Of a DNA stretch of 64,000 bases, positions 26,557 through 35,866 are shown piece after piece. Under the pieces are notes generated by a model. It was given only the letters and a program-made list of their open reading frames with translations, made no database searches and was not told the origin of the DNA. Position 1 is the first letter of the stretch. The number at the start of each line of letters is the position of its first letter. The position numbers and the translations under genes were made by a program. Source of the DNA: Oligoflexia bacterium (GTDB lineage Bacteria > Bdellovibrionota_G > JALEGL01). The DNA lies in NCBI GenBank assembly GCA_035326705.1, contig DAOLES010000002.1:73608-137607 (forward strand), in the 5' to 3' direction.

Positions 26557-27191
26557 TGCTTGAGCCCAAGCATTTTAAGAATTTCAGCATGCAGTTGCGA
26601 AATGCTTTGATTGGCATTTAATGTTGTAAAAAGTTCGTTGGTTTTTGCAAGAGACAAAAAACCCTGTCTAACTCTTTGATGAAAATCTAGCGCTTCATTC
26701 TCAAAACGATCTTCACGATGACCTTTTTGTTGCTGGGCTAAGCGATCAAGAGAACGTTGAATGCCTAAAGCAGGTTCAGCATCAAGCAGTATCACTTGAT
26801 CAGGTAGAGTATTGTCAGTTGCCAATTGATTGAGCATATTAACAGTATCTAAGTCTAAGCCGCATGCATAACCTTGATATGCTAAAGATGAATAAATATA
26901 ACGATCACAGATGATGTAATCAGCAAGCTTCAATTGAGGTTTGATGACTTTTTCAACATGTTCTTTGCGTGCTGCTTCAATTAAAAAAAGTTCAGTTAAG
27001 GGCAACATAGAGCCTTTACCAGAACGAACAATACATTTTCTTATTTCATCAGCCTGTGGAGTGCCTCCAGGCTCGCGGGTAGATACAACGTTTTTTCCTT
27101 GTGATTGAAGAAAATCACATAATAATTTAACCTGGGTGCTTTTTCCAACACCCTCAATACCCTCAAAAACAATAAACGTTGCTTTTTTCAA
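26553..27191 (-). CDS. tmk: thymidylate kinase
   Basis: 212 residues. P-loop FEGIEGVGKSTQ (about 9-20), the DR(Y/H) motif in CDRYIYSSLAYQG and the REPGGTP dTMP-binding segment are intact. It phosphorylates dTMP to dTDP. The start is TTG (27191) without a strong Shine-Dalgarno; no nearby ATG precedes the P-loop. It overlaps holB by 4 bases and follows a 42-residue basic protein by 40 bases. Confidence 0.96.
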   Translation of the reverse strand: MKKATFIVFEGIEGVGKSTQVKLLCDFLQSQGKNVVSTREPGGTPQADEIRKCIVRSGKGSMLPLTELFLIEAARKEHVEKVIKPQLKLADYIICDRYIYSSLAYQGYACGLDLDTVNMLNQLATDNTLPDQVILLDAEPALGIQRSLDRLAQQQKGHREDRFENEALDFHQRVRQGFLSLAKTNELFTTLNANQSISQLHAEILKMLGLKQ

Positions 27192-27231
27192 AAGTGAAAT
27201 AAAGTGGTTAAATCGAGTTTAGCAATTAAAC

Positions 27232-27360
27232 TTAGGCATCCAAAAGTTTTTTAAGCGAGGGTGTAGACCCTTCAATGCGTCTTAGTCTTTTGCCTTCTTT
27301 GCCTTGAGTTCTGATTTTTCTTTTTCTAACTTTTTTCGTTCTTCTGTATGCTGCTGCCAT
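27232..27360 (-). CDS. small highly basic protein
   Basis: A 42-codon frame running from ATG at 27360 to TAA at 27232, beginning MAAAYRRTKKVRKRKIRT. About a third of residues are Lys or Arg and there are no acidic clusters. It fills the gap between rlpA (18 bases upstream) and tmk (40 bases downstream) on the same strand. The composition resembles small ribosome-associated proteins such as bTHX, but the sequence does not match one I know. No Shine-Dalgarno is visible. Coding status rests on composition and position. Confidence 0.55.
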   Translation of the reverse strand: MAAAYRRTKKVRKRKIRTQGKEGKRLRRIEGSTPSLKKLLDA

Positions 27361-27378
27361 AATGCATGCAGCTATATG

Positions 27379-28050
27379 CTATTTTTTTGGATTATGCAAG
27401 ACCAAGCCATCGTGTCCATAGGATTTTATTTTTGCCAGCTCCTGCTCTGCCAGAGCCCGATCTGAAAATGGTCCAGAACATACTCTGTAACGTTTTTTTG
27501 GGGCAGAAACAATGCTTAAGCTATTGGAAATATTTTGTTTTTTTAGTTTATTTAAGAAGCTTTTAGCATTGTCATGGACAGTAAAATAACCCAGTTGAAC
27601 CCAATATTGGTTGGGGTAGGTGTTATCAACAAAAGGCTCGGTTTTACCTTTTATGACAGTCATTCTGACCTTACTAACCCCGTCTTGATCAAGGCCTAGT
27701 TTTTTTGCAGCCTTGTACGACACATCAATAATTCTGCCTTCAATAAAAGGACCTCGATCATTGATAATAACGTTAACGGATGCGCCTGTATCTAAGCGTT
27801 TAACCTTAACCTCGCTACCAAAAGGCAAAGATTTATGGGCAGCCGTTAACTTATGCATGTTGTATGTCTCACCTGAAGCAGTTTTTTTACCATGAAAGCC
27901 TGGACCATACCATGAAGCATAACCGACTTGGCTGTTCTGAGCATTGGGTTCAATATGTTGAATTGGTCTATGTCCGCAAGCGGTACTAAAAAGAGTTAAA
28001 CTGAGCAGTAAGAATTTAAATAAATTTGGATTTTGGTTTTTTATGAACAT
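27379..28050 (-). CDS. rlpA: RlpA-family lipoprotein with SPOR domain
   Basis: 223 residues. A signal peptide ends in the lipobox STAC, so it is a lipoprotein. Residues about 42-130 form the double-psi barrel of RlpA: GYASWYGPGFHGKKTASGE, the catalytic-type HKSLPFGS, and NDRGPFIEGRIIDVSYKAA. The C-terminus (WVQLGYFTVHDNAKSFLN, then YRVCSGPFSDRALAEQEL) is a SPOR domain that binds denuded septal peptidoglycan. In Pseudomonas RlpA is a lytic transglycosylase for daughter-cell separation. It probably leads the operon through tatD. Confidence 0.94.
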   Translation of the reverse strand: MFIKNQNPNLFKFLLLSLTLFSTACGHRPIQHIEPNAQNSQVGYASWYGPGFHGKKTASGETYNMHKLTAAHKSLPFGSEVKVKRLDTGASVNVIINDRGPFIEGRIIDVSYKAAKKLGLDQDGVSKVRMTVIKGKTEPFVDNTYPNQYWVQLGYFTVHDNAKSFLNKLKKQNISNSLSIVSAPKKRYRVCSGPFSDRALAEQELAKIKSYGHDGLVLHNPKK

Positions 28051-28352
28051 GATTATAGGACAATCTTAACTGAGAATAAAAAGAATGCGTAATTTATCCT
28101 GGATTTGAGTGGTTTTTTTAACTTAGGAATAAGTATAAGACTTGAGTTACTTTTATATACAAAGCACTAAAAAATTTATAATTGATCAAGAATATATTAA
28201 AGCCTAAGTGACTGTATTTTTTCTTCTAAAATGTTAAAGAGGTCAATATACTTAAGTGGATCATGCAAGGAAAGTTGTAATTTTTTCATAGTCACTGTAT
28301 GTTAGGGGTGTATATATCTTTGGCATTATCATCTATCTGAGGAGGTTTCTTC
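28051..28352. other. AT-rich intergenic region, no clear gene
   Basis: 302 bases between divergent rlpA and the RDD gene. It should hold both promoters, but none is convincing. A minus-strand frame at 28197-28289 encodes 30 residues (MKKLQLSLHDPLKYIDLFNI...). It has no ribosome site and is too short to call. The only clear signal is the GAGGAGG ribosome site of the RDD gene at the right end. Confidence 0.5.
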
Positions 28353-28790
28353 ATGCCAAAAGCAGATTCAGTTCATAGAGTCATTGCAAAATTTATTGAT
28401 TTTCTTATTGTAGGCTTTGTTAGCAGTATGTCGCCATTTTTTGGGTCTTTAGCAGGGGCTATTTACATCATGATTGGAGATGGCTTTTTTAATGGGCAAA
28501 GCGTTGGGAAAAAGTTTTTAAAATTACAAGTCAAAGTGATTGATGAAGAAAGAGAAATGCGTCCATGTGGATTTAAAGATTCTATTATTAGGAACTTGCC
28601 ATTTTCTGTTTTTATTGTATTGCACGGTATACCAGTCATTGGAGTTGTTTTTCTGTTTTTAGGGATTGTTTTTTGTGCTTTAGAACTTTATTTTGTTTTA
28701 AATGATCATAAGGGTATTCGAGTTGGTGATATCTATGCGGAAACACAAGTGGTCAATGAAGAAAAAAATAATTTGGAAGTCAGTGTCTAA
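28353..28790 (+). CDS. RDD family membrane protein
   Basis: 145 residues, typical RDD size. It begins HRVIAKFIDFLIVGFV, the Arg-Asp-containing first helix, and has GQSVGKKFLKLQVKVID with the conserved GKxxLxL(K/R)V motif, plus two later helices (about 85-105 and 100-120). RDD proteins are small inner-membrane proteins, a few of which act in ion transport; function here unknown. A strong GAGGAGG site precedes the ATG. Followed after 29 bases by another membrane protein on the same strand. Confidence 0.9.
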   Translation: MPKADSVHRVIAKFIDFLIVGFVSSMSPFFGSLAGAIYIMIGDGFFNGQSVGKKFLKLQVKVIDEEREMRPCGFKDSIIRNLPFSVFIVLHGIPVIGVVFLFLGIVFCALELYFVLNDHKGIRVGDIYAETQVVNEEKNNLEVSV

Positions 28791-28819
28791 CACTTTAACA
28801 GTTAAATGTTAACCCAGCC

Positions 28820-29608
28820 ATGATAGCGCCAGAGTCAGAAGATATTGATTATATTGTTGAAGAAAATGAAAAAATTATCAATGCACCGTTAAAAGCTGCT
28901 TTTTTAGGTTTGTTCATCTTTGGTGCTGGTTATTTAACGGTTAAAAAATACGTACTGGCTGTATTAAGTTTTATTGTTTTAACGGTATTAAGTTTGTGTT
29001 TATTAGATGGTGCCAGTGTTATTGATTTAGGTTGGATAGAGGATCTCAACGCTTTGGTAGGACAACAGCAGATGTTTGTTGTTTATTGTTTGACCGCCAT
29101 GTTGTTTGTATTTTTATGGTGGGTGTCTATTATTTTCCCAGTTGATATGTCTAGGCCAATGTTTTTTTATCAAGATGTTTCACATAGGACATTGTTTTAC
29201 ATTTGGTTTTTGCCTTTTTTACCCTACTATTGGCAAGGTAAGTTTAAACGAGGGCATGCTATTGGCTTAGGATTTTTATTATTTCCTGCCTGTTTACTCA
29301 TTCTCAATATGTTTTATACCTCGTCAGATCATATTTGGTTAAATAACACTAATGAAAGATTAATGGCGTATACATGGTTGGTATTGTTGGCCAGTATTTT
29401 TTTGATGCTGGTGTCATGGATTTCAAATGCATTAGAAGTTTTACAGATTTACTACAGCCATATAGAAAAAGTAAAAAATTATCGTTGGATTGTTAGTGGG
29501 GTGTTGTTTATGCTGCTGATGTTAGCAGCAGTCTATTTATTAAAAGACTCTCAACAATTCATGGATACACAAGACGCAATTATTGATTTTATTAATCTTA
29601 TTAAATAA
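28820..29608 (+). CDS. polytopic membrane protein of unknown function
   Basis: 262 residues with about six hydrophobic segments, roughly at 27-45, 48-65, 90-110, 125-140, 150-170 and 190-212, plus one near 230-250. Between them are short loops such as MSRPMFFYQDVSHRTL and QGKFKRGHAIG. No recognised family. It follows the RDD gene by 29 bases and is probably co-transcribed, so a shared role in the inner membrane is possible. Confidence 0.75.
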   Translation: MIAPESEDIDYIVEENEKIINAPLKAAFLGLFIFGAGYLTVKKYVLAVLSFIVLTVLSLCLLDGASVIDLGWIEDLNALVGQQQMFVVYCLTAMLFVFLWWVSIIFPVDMSRPMFFYQDVSHRTLFYIWFLPFLPYYWQGKFKRGHAIGLGFLLFPACLLILNMFYTSSDHIWLNNTNERLMAYTWLVLLASIFLMLVSWISNALEVLQIYYSHIEKVKNYRWIVSGVLFMLLMLAAVYLLKDSQQFMDTQDAIIDFINLIK

Positions 29609-29615
29609 ATAATGC

Positions 29616-29640
29616 GTCTTAAGGTTTTTTGTTTTAAGAC
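29616..29640. terminator. possible terminator between convergent genes
   Basis: GTCTTAA (29616-29622) pairs with TTAAGAC (29634-29640). The right arm contains the stop codon of the transglycosylase gene. The T-run lies in the loop rather than after the stem, so termination would be weak. Confidence 0.35.
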
Positions 29641-31244
29641 TTAATCGGTTTAATCTTAATGGTATTACCCGGGTAAAGGGTAATGTTGTTTTGGTTGAGG
29701 TCGTTCCATTCTAAAACATCGTTGACGTTTGTTCCATGTTCTCGCGCTATAGACCATAAGGAGTCACCTTGTTTAACTTGATAATAAATCCATTGACCTC
29801 CGTTACTATCATTTTGTGCAGTTTGTTTTTGCCCTGAAACAACACCTGGAGATTGGACATAAATGTTTTGTCCAATTTGAACGGTTCTTGAGTTTTGAAT
29901 ATCGTTCCATTGTCTAAGTTGACTTACAGAAACACTAAATTTGCGTGAAATTGACCATAAGGAGTCACCTGATTTAACTTTGTACTGACCTGATGCTGGA
30001 ACTTGTCTTTGTGCGTTTGAGGTTACTGAAGATGATTTTTTTGCTGATGTTTGTGATCCTGAGTAAACACTTCCGCGTTTTTGTGGGATGACCAAAAGCT
30101 GGCCAGCTCTTATTCGGGTAGAGTTCATATTATTGATGCGCATGATACTTCTGTAAGGTACTCGGTACTTTCTGGCAATGGTAGATAAAGCTTCACCACT
30201 ACGAACACGATGCTTGGTGACCAAGTCTACAGTGTGTTTATTTATTTTTGGTAAAGCTTCTTCAAAAGCCAGCTCCATGCCCATGGGGATTTTTAGTTCA
30301 TAGTTAGGGTATTTTGGTGGCGTAACGCCTCTAAGTAGTTCAGGATTTAAGTCATGTAAAGTGCTTGTCGGTATATTTAAGTACTTAGCAATAACAGAGA
30401 GTTCTGTGGGTTTTTGAATAATAACTTTTGAGTATTGTAGAGGCTCTTGATATTCAATATCTGTAAAACCGTATTTTTCAGGTTCTTTAGCAATAATGGC
30501 AGCAGCAATCATTTTTGGCACATAATTCTTGGTTTCTGGTTTTAAATATCTAAAACGTGACATTTCCCAAAAATCATTGGTGTCATAGCGTTTGATGGCG
30601 CGTAGGATTTTAAATTCTCCAGCATTGTAGCCGGCAGCAGCCAAGTACCAATGATCAAACATATTATAAAGGTCTTTTAAATATTGTGCGGCAGCCAGAG
30701 ACGATTTTTCTGCGTCTCTACGCTCATCAATCCACCAATTGGACTTTAAACCATAACGTCTACCTGTACCACTAATGAATTGCCATAGGCCACTGGCATG
30801 GGCATGAGAATAAGCACTAGGATGATAGCCACTTTCTATCATTGATAGATAAACCAAATCCAAAGGTAAGCCATTTTCAGCCAGTATTTTTTTCATCATA
30901 GGGATGTATTTACCAGAACGGGACAGCCATCTTGCATAAGATTTTCTGCCTCTACCTTGAAAATAATCCATCCATTTTTCTACCTTATCATTCATGACAA
31001 CGGGAATATCAAATTCTGGTTGCTTTTGTTTGGTCTGTTTTTTATTTTTTTTACTATCAGAGTCTTTATCTTGCTCTTGTATAGGGTCAGTCTGGGGCTT
31101 TTCTGCTTCAAAAAAAGCGCTTACTTCATTTTGTCCAGATATTTGAGCAGAAGATACATCGTGTGGTTTTTTTTGTGTACAAGAACTAACAATGACAGTT
31201 ACAATAAACGTTATGCAAAAGAGAAAATTTTTTTTAAAATCCAT
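29634..31244 (-). CDS. membrane-bound lytic transglycosylase, MltD type, with LysM repeats
   Basis: 536 residues from the ATG at 31244, preceded by AAGG; a start 15 codons upstream would spoil the signal peptide. Lipobox VSSC, then a Gln/Lys-rich linker. Residues about 90-230 are the SLT (goose-lysozyme-like) domain: catalytic Glu in LPLDLVYLSMIESGYHPSAY, then ASGLWQFISGTGRRYGL and AAGYNAGEFKI. An MltD-like connector with a weak LysM follows, then three LysM domains (VRSGEALSTIARKY, VKSGDSLWSISRKF, VKQGDSLWSIAREH). It cleaves peptidoglycan glycan strands with anhydro-muramyl formation. Monocistronic. Confidence 0.94.
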   Translation of the reverse strand: MDFKKNFLFCITFIVTVIVSSCTQKKPHDVSSAQISGQNEVSAFFEAEKPQTDPIQEQDKDSDSKKNKKQTKQKQPEFDIPVVMNDKVEKWMDYFQGRGRKSYARWLSRSGKYIPMMKKILAENGLPLDLVYLSMIESGYHPSAYSHAHASGLWQFISGTGRRYGLKSNWWIDERRDAEKSSLAAAQYLKDLYNMFDHWYLAAAGYNAGEFKILRAIKRYDTNDFWEMSRFRYLKPETKNYVPKMIAAAIIAKEPEKYGFTDIEYQEPLQYSKVIIQKPTELSVIAKYLNIPTSTLHDLNPELLRGVTPPKYPNYELKIPMGMELAFEEALPKINKHTVDLVTKHRVRSGEALSTIARKYRVPYRSIMRINNMNSTRIRAGQLLVIPQKRGSVYSGSQTSAKKSSSVTSNAQRQVPASGQYKVKSGDSLWSISRKFSVSVSQLRQWNDIQNSRTVQIGQNIYVQSPGVVSGQKQTAQNDSNGGQWIYYQVKQGDSLWSIAREHGTNVNDVLEWNDLNQNNITLYPGNTIKIKPIKS

Positions 31245-31319
31245 TATATTTACCTTAAAACCTACAGTTGAATAAAAAAATACAGACATTTTATGACTGT
31301 TGAACTTCTAGAGTAGTGC

Positions 31320-34046
31320 ATGTACTATTTTTTCAAAAGAAAAAAATCTTTTCAAGGATTTTTTGTCTATAAATGGGTTTTTTTATGGAGTATTTTGTTG
31401 TATGCAGAGATTTATGCCAATACATGTCTGCAAACAAACTATAGTTTAAAGCTGGTGCAAAAAAAAACCAATCATTTTGAATTGGATACACAAATCAAAA
31501 TAACAGCACCAGATGCTTGGAGAAAAAATAGTTTAAGCTTTGCTTTTTATCCTAAACGTTATCAAGAAAAATTACCTTACTTGCATGATCTTAATTATCA
31601 TAGAATTTATCCAAAAGGTTTTAAAGTCAGCAGTAGTCAAATTCATTTTGTTGAACTCAATGGGAAAATAAAAAAAATTATTTGGGAAGAAGAGGGAAAT
31701 AAGCGCATCAAACAAACTTTATTTAAAATAGATCTTAACCCAGATGAAATTGAATATTTGAATCAAGGCAACAGCCTTAATCTTGTTATAAAAGCAACTT
31801 TAAATTTACCACAAAAATTTGGCGCCTTTGGTTATTATCGTAAGCATGTAGCATTGCAAAATGCTTGGTATCCGTATCTTTATGATACCTGTGCTACCAA
31901 AACGGATCAAACGGATTATCTCCCGCAGCAATCTGCATTGACAGTTACTGTAGAAAGCAAGCACGCAACAATTATTAATGGGCAGTACTTTAAAAATAAA
32001 AGTGATAAAAAAACGGTTACTTTAGATCAAACAGGTGATTTAAGTTTACGCTTAGGACCAAGAATCAGAGAAAAACCATTTAAACATACCCCATGGCTGA
32101 AGCTTTATCACTATAAACATCTTAACGCATCTTACTTAGAATCAATGCAATCTTTGGCTCTTCAGTGGCAAAGTTTTGTGCAAGAAAAACCTGGGCTTAA
32201 TTTGCCAAAAAATATTTATATGGTTGAGACGCCTATGCGTAGATTTTTGGTCAAAAAAACAGAATCTATGGCATTTGTTTCTGATCGTTTGTTTCAACTC
32301 AATGGCTATTTACACAAGTATCATTATATACCTGTTGTACAAGCTTGGTTTTATCAGATGTTTGCGCAAAAAGTCCAAGCTAATGAATCTACTTCAGAAA
32401 GTCGTTGGGTTACGGATGCTTTGGCTTGGTATTGGACACATGAATTTTTAAAAAGTTTACAGTTTAAACATATGGATGCACGTAAGATGCCTCTTTTAAA
32501 AATGTTTAGTTTTTTACCGGTGGTAGATTTAATTATTTATTCACCTCAGTTTGCTTTTGTAGATACTTTTTATAACAACCCATATCCATGGGACTACAAT
32601 CGTGATGACCCCGTTCATTTTTATGATGATAGAACTTGGGGTAGAAGCTTGGTGGAAAAAATGAATGATTGGTTGGGGCAAGAAAAAACAGCCAAGATTT
32701 TTCAAGACTATTTAAGTCAATCCAAAAGTTTAAAGTTAATGGCTAAAGAGGTATATGAAGGTGATATTGAAGAAGCTTATCAGCAATGGCAATTTAGACC
32801 GCCATCAGCCAATTATAAAATCAGTAAAGTCAAAAGTAAAAAGGTGGCCAAGAATCAATATCAACATCATATTATTTTTAGCAAAGAGTCTAAAAAAACG
32901 TTTAAAGAGCCGGTTGAGATATTAGCAGTTGATAAACAAGGGCAGGCTTTTAAATTTAAATGGTTTGATGAAAAAGAAGCTTATAAAGTTGATTTTACAT
33001 CCAATGCCAAGCTCAAAAAAACATACATAGATCCAAGATCAAGATTATCTGAATGGCAACGCCATGATAATACAAAACCTGCACCCTATAAATTTGTTCT
33101 AGAGCAAATGCTTTTGGATTATGATGTCAATGAAAATGTCCCACTTATTTTTTTAGGAGGGGTGTTGCGTAAAAAGTTAGGGGGATACAATCGTTATCGG
33201 GTCAGTGGCTATTATTTAGGAGAAAGTTATGGTGTTGGGTTAGGTTACACACGGCTTTTTGGCCGGGCAGTAGATGGTCTAAGGTTGAGTCACGGAGCCT
33301 CTATCACAGCTAATTTTTCTAGAGTTACCCAAGACAATGTTTTGACCGATAGTGGAACTTTGGTGGATTTAACACCTGCCAGTGATGTCAGTAGTATTGG
33401 CTTAAGTTATTTCTTTGGCAATCAATTGTCTTTTACCAATCCATTATCAGGCGGTGGTGGAGCATTTTCTGTCAAATGGGGCAGTTCAGCCTTATGGGCA
33501 GATCATGACTATATTAATGCTAGCCATGCAGCTTCATGGGTCTTTCCTTTGTATACGATTAATCATTTATTAGCGTTTCGCTATAATCTTAGTATTAACT
33601 CTAAAGGCATTCCTAGCCAAATTCAACCTAGGCTTGGTGGGGTGACTGCCATTAAAGGGATATCATTTAATGATGAAGCGTTTCAGGGCAGGTACCAGTT
33701 GTTAACCAGCGCTGAATACAGGCATTTTTTATTGCAAGACATTGATATCAATCTTGGCTTATTTAGAATCAGGGATATTCAAGGGGCATTTGGTTTAGAT
33801 GCAGGGCATGTGACCGCCACGGTTCAGGAGCAAGCAGAACAGATTGTTAATTCAGGAGCACAAAGAACAGGCTTTAAAGATTTATGGAAAGTGCAAGATT
33901 TTACGTATGGAGCCAACTATGGCTTGAGGTTTCACATTGATTACTTTGGCGTTAACCCATCTGTGATTCGTTTTGATGCTGCTAGAACATTGGATAATCA
34001 GCATGGAGGCATAAAGTTTTATTTAGGATTTGATCAGAGTTTCTAA
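31320..34046 (+). CDS. M1-aminopeptidase-like (inactive) protein fused to an outer-membrane beta-barrel
   Basis: 908 residues with a signal-like N-terminus (hydrophobic about 17-32). Residues about 40-480 follow the M1 (gluzincin) aminopeptidase plan: an N-terminal beta domain, then a catalytic-like region. The HExxH position reads PVVQAWFYQMFA and the following helix reads RWVTDALAWYWTHEF in place of WLDEGLAEY, so the zinc ligands are lost. Residues about 590-908 look like an Omp85/surface-antigen barrel: GVGLGYTRLFGR, GRYQLLTSAEYRHFLL, and a final NQHGGIKFYLGFDQSF with terminal Phe. I infer an outer-membrane protein with a non-catalytic M1-like domain. It overlaps the convergent DUF2071 gene by 4 bases. 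Confidence 0.7.
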   Translation: MYYFFKRKKSFQGFFVYKWVFLWSILLYAEIYANTCLQTNYSLKLVQKKTNHFELDTQIKITAPDAWRKNSLSFAFYPKRYQEKLPYLHDLNYHRIYPKGFKVSSSQIHFVELNGKIKKIIWEEEGNKRIKQTLFKIDLNPDEIEYLNQGNSLNLVIKATLNLPQKFGAFGYYRKHVALQNAWYPYLYDTCATKTDQTDYLPQQSALTVTVESKHATIINGQYFKNKSDKKTVTLDQTGDLSLRLGPRIREKPFKHTPWLKLYHYKHLNASYLESMQSLALQWQSFVQEKPGLNLPKNIYMVETPMRRFLVKKTESMAFVSDRLFQLNGYLHKYHYIPVVQAWFYQMFAQKVQANESTSESRWVTDALAWYWTHEFLKSLQFKHMDARKMPLLKMFSFLPVVDLIIYSPQFAFVDTFYNNPYPWDYNRDDPVHFYDDRTWGRSLVEKMNDWLGQEKTAKIFQDYLSQSKSLKLMAKEVYEGDIEEAYQQWQFRPPSANYKISKVKSKKVAKNQYQHHIIFSKESKKTFKEPVEILAVDKQGQAFKFKWFDEKEAYKVDFTSNAKLKKTYIDPRSRLSEWQRHDNTKPAPYKFVLEQMLLDYDVNENVPLIFLGGVLRKKLGGYNRYRVSGYYLGESYGVGLGYTRLFGRAVDGLRLSHGASITANFSRVTQDNVLTDSGTLVDLTPASDVSSIGLSYFFGNQLSFTNPLSGGGGAFSVKWGSSALWADHDYINASHAASWVFPLYTINHLLAFRYNLSINSKGIPSQIQPRLGGVTAIKGISFNDEAFQGRYQLLTSAEYRHFLLQDIDINLGLFRIRDIQGAFGLDAGHVTATVQEQAEQIVNSGAQRTGFKDLWKVQDFTYGANYGLRFHIDYFGVNPSVIRFDAARTLDNQHGGIKFYLGFDQSF

Positions 34047-34768
34047 ACATTTAAAGACGGTTCAGTAATCCAGTGATGAGGAATGTTTTTCATTAGTAAA
34101 GCATTATCAAACTCTATGCTGTTTTTTGGAAACTGTTGAGTGTTGTTAAAATAGCTAGAAACCACTTGATTAACACTTAGTGTGTACATTTCCCAAACAT
34201 ATGTTTTTAGGGTTAACCCTTGAAAGGTTTCTTTTTTGTCTGTTGGAGAAAAACCACAGGAGCCATTTCTAAAAAACTCCGAAGCTTGCTCAAAACTATT
34301 AAACATAGATTGTTTGGGGAAAGATTGAGTTGTAGTACAATCTATTTCTAAAAAAGTACCATCCTTTTTATTTTTAAAAGATACATAATAATGATTTTGA
34401 CTTTCAATAACTTTAAAATTGGATAAATGATGAATGCCTGGAAATAAGCAACCCCCGGCCATAGCATTAAGTTTTGAAGATGTGTCTCTTCTGGGAATAT
34501 ATACTCCGTCACGATAGCCGTTTTTTGTTGGGTATCGAACAGCAAAACGATGGGCAGCGTTTTCAGATCTTATTCCTGCAAAACAATCTGGGAGAAAGGT
34601 GGGTTTAATACCATTTAGTCTAATAAGGCATATCCCAACAGAAGCAAAGTTATTCAATACAATTGGTTCAAACGGTGTAGGAAGAAGTTTTTTTGCGACG
34701 ATTGGGTCCAATTTATAATTAATTAATATTCTTCTTTCAATTACACCTTTGATGCTTGGTATGTTCAC
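34043..34768 (-). CDS. DUF2071 (YqjF-like) family protein
   Basis: 241 residues, start GTG at 34768. The sequence VAKKLLPTPFEPIVLNNFAS, then GICLIRLNGIKPTFLP and AAHRFAVRYPTKNGYRDGVY, matches the DUF2071 family, which has an acetoacetate-decarboxylase-like fold. No signal peptide. No enzyme activity has been established for the family to my knowledge. It overlaps the barrel gene tail to tail by 4 bases. Confidence 0.8.
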   Translation of the reverse strand: MNIPSIKGVIERRILINYKLDPIVAKKLLPTPFEPIVLNNFASVGICLIRLNGIKPTFLPDCFAGIRSENAAHRFAVRYPTKNGYRDGVYIPRRDTSSKLNAMAGGCLFPGIHHLSNFKVIESQNHYYVSFKNKKDGTFLEIDCTTTQSFPKQSMFNSFEQASEFFRNGSCGFSPTDKKETFQGLTLKTYVWEMYTLSVNQVVSSYFNNTQQFPKNSIEFDNALLMKNIPHHWITEPSLNV

Positions 34769-34883
34769 AATAAAAGAGTAGCAGTTTAAAAAATAAAAAA
34801 CCAGGTAATGATTTTCAGTAAAAATGGCTTTGTTGCTTTGTGAGCTTTTTCATTTGTTGTGATTGAGGTATAATTAAATTTCA

Positions 34884-35447
34884 ATGCGCAAGGGAGTAAT
34901 ACTGATTTTTGTGGCTTCATGCTTGGCTTTTTCTCAAAGCTATGAACAGGTACAAAACATTGATCAATTGTTGCAAATATATGTAGTACAGCCGCATATG
35001 CGCAGCAAAGAAGAAAAAGTAACCGTTAAACGTTTGCGTAATGGACAAGCCTATGCTGCTAAGATTGCCTACTGGAGAAGTCTTAAAGGTAGAGATAGTG
35101 AGCAAGAAGTATGTAATGCCTACCGCTGGTTACTGTTTGGACGAGGCAAATATGGCCAAGGAGCAGCCGATATTTTTATGCGTTATCCAAAGCTACGTTA
35201 TATTGAGTTAGAGTTTTTTGACGTTGATTATACGACAGTATTAGGTAAGAAAAAAGGTGAAGTCTTGCCTGCAAGACGGCCCATCAGTTATTTACGCTTG
35301 GGAGTCAAACCGGGCAATTTTCCACAAAACAGAAACACACTGGCCAAACTCAAAAAGAAACTGTACAAAGGGAATTGTATACGTGTAGCGCAACCATTTA
35401 TTGATAAGGCAGTTTTTGATGAAAAATACATTCAACAAGCATATTAA
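34884..35447 (+). CDS. small exported protein of unknown function
   Basis: 187 residues with a signal peptide (MRKGVILIFVASCLAFSQS). The mature part is basic and contains AYRWLLFGRGKYGQGAADIF and the segment LRYIELEFFDVDYTTVLG. No family recognised. TATAAT lies at 34869-34874, only about ten bases before the ATG, so the transcript may have a very short leader. It overlaps the HEAT-repeat gene by 29 bases in another frame, indicating translational coupling. Confidence 0.7.
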   Translation: MRKGVILIFVASCLAFSQSYEQVQNIDQLLQIYVVQPHMRSKEEKVTVKRLRNGQAYAAKIAYWRSLKGRDSEQEVCNAYRWLLFGRGKYGQGAADIFMRYPKLRYIELEFFDVDYTTVLGKKKGEVLPARRPISYLRLGVKPGNFPQNRNTLAKLKKKLYKGNCIRVAQPFIDKAVFDEKYIQQAY

Positions 35448-35865
35448 ACGTTCTAGCTTATCAAAAGGCATGACTTTTTTGGTCTTAACTTTATGCATTG
35501 GTTTTAGCCAGCTTAGAGCTAATACCTATCATGATAACCAGCACTTGCAGTTTTGGTTGAGTACTTTAAAACAAAGCCCTTTTATTTTGTTGCAAAAAAA
35601 TGCTGCCAGACAATTGGGATTGATGGGCGATATGCGGGCAAAATCTGAATTAGAGTATCAGGCAATTAATCATCCATCACATGAGGTCAGAGCCGAAGCC
35701 TTGTATGCCTTAGGCCGTATGGGTTCTATGGGCAGTATGGCTGTTTTGCAACGTGCCCTTAATAAAGAAACCCACCCCGAAGCTCAAAAACAAGCGCAAT
35801 TGGCCTTGGATATATTAGAAAAACGCAGAGATTATATTGAGCAACTCAAAGAACAAAAACAATAA
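35419..35865 (+). CDS. exported HEAT-repeat protein
   Basis: 148 residues from the ATG at 35419, chosen over a TTG six codons upstream. The signal peptide runs through LTLCIGFSQLRA. The mature part has two HEAT-like helical pairs: PFILLQKNAARQLGLMGDMR and HEVRAEALYALGRMGSMGSM, then AVLQRALNKET, with a charged tail. HEAT repeats bind other proteins. It starts inside the end of the preceding exported-protein gene, so the two are probably made together in the periplasm. Confidence 0.75.
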   Translation: MKNTFNKHIKRSSLSKGMTFLVLTLCIGFSQLRANTYHDNQHLQFWLSTLKQSPFILLQKNAARQLGLMGDMRAKSELEYQAINHPSHEVRAEALYALGRMGSMGSMAVLQRALNKETHPEAQKQAQLALDILEKRRDYIEQLKEQKQ

Positions 35866-35866
35866 G

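Noticed and set aside
28197..28289. 30-residue minus-strand ORF (MKKLQLSLHD...)
   Set aside because: No ribosome site, too short, and nothing to support translation beyond an open frame.
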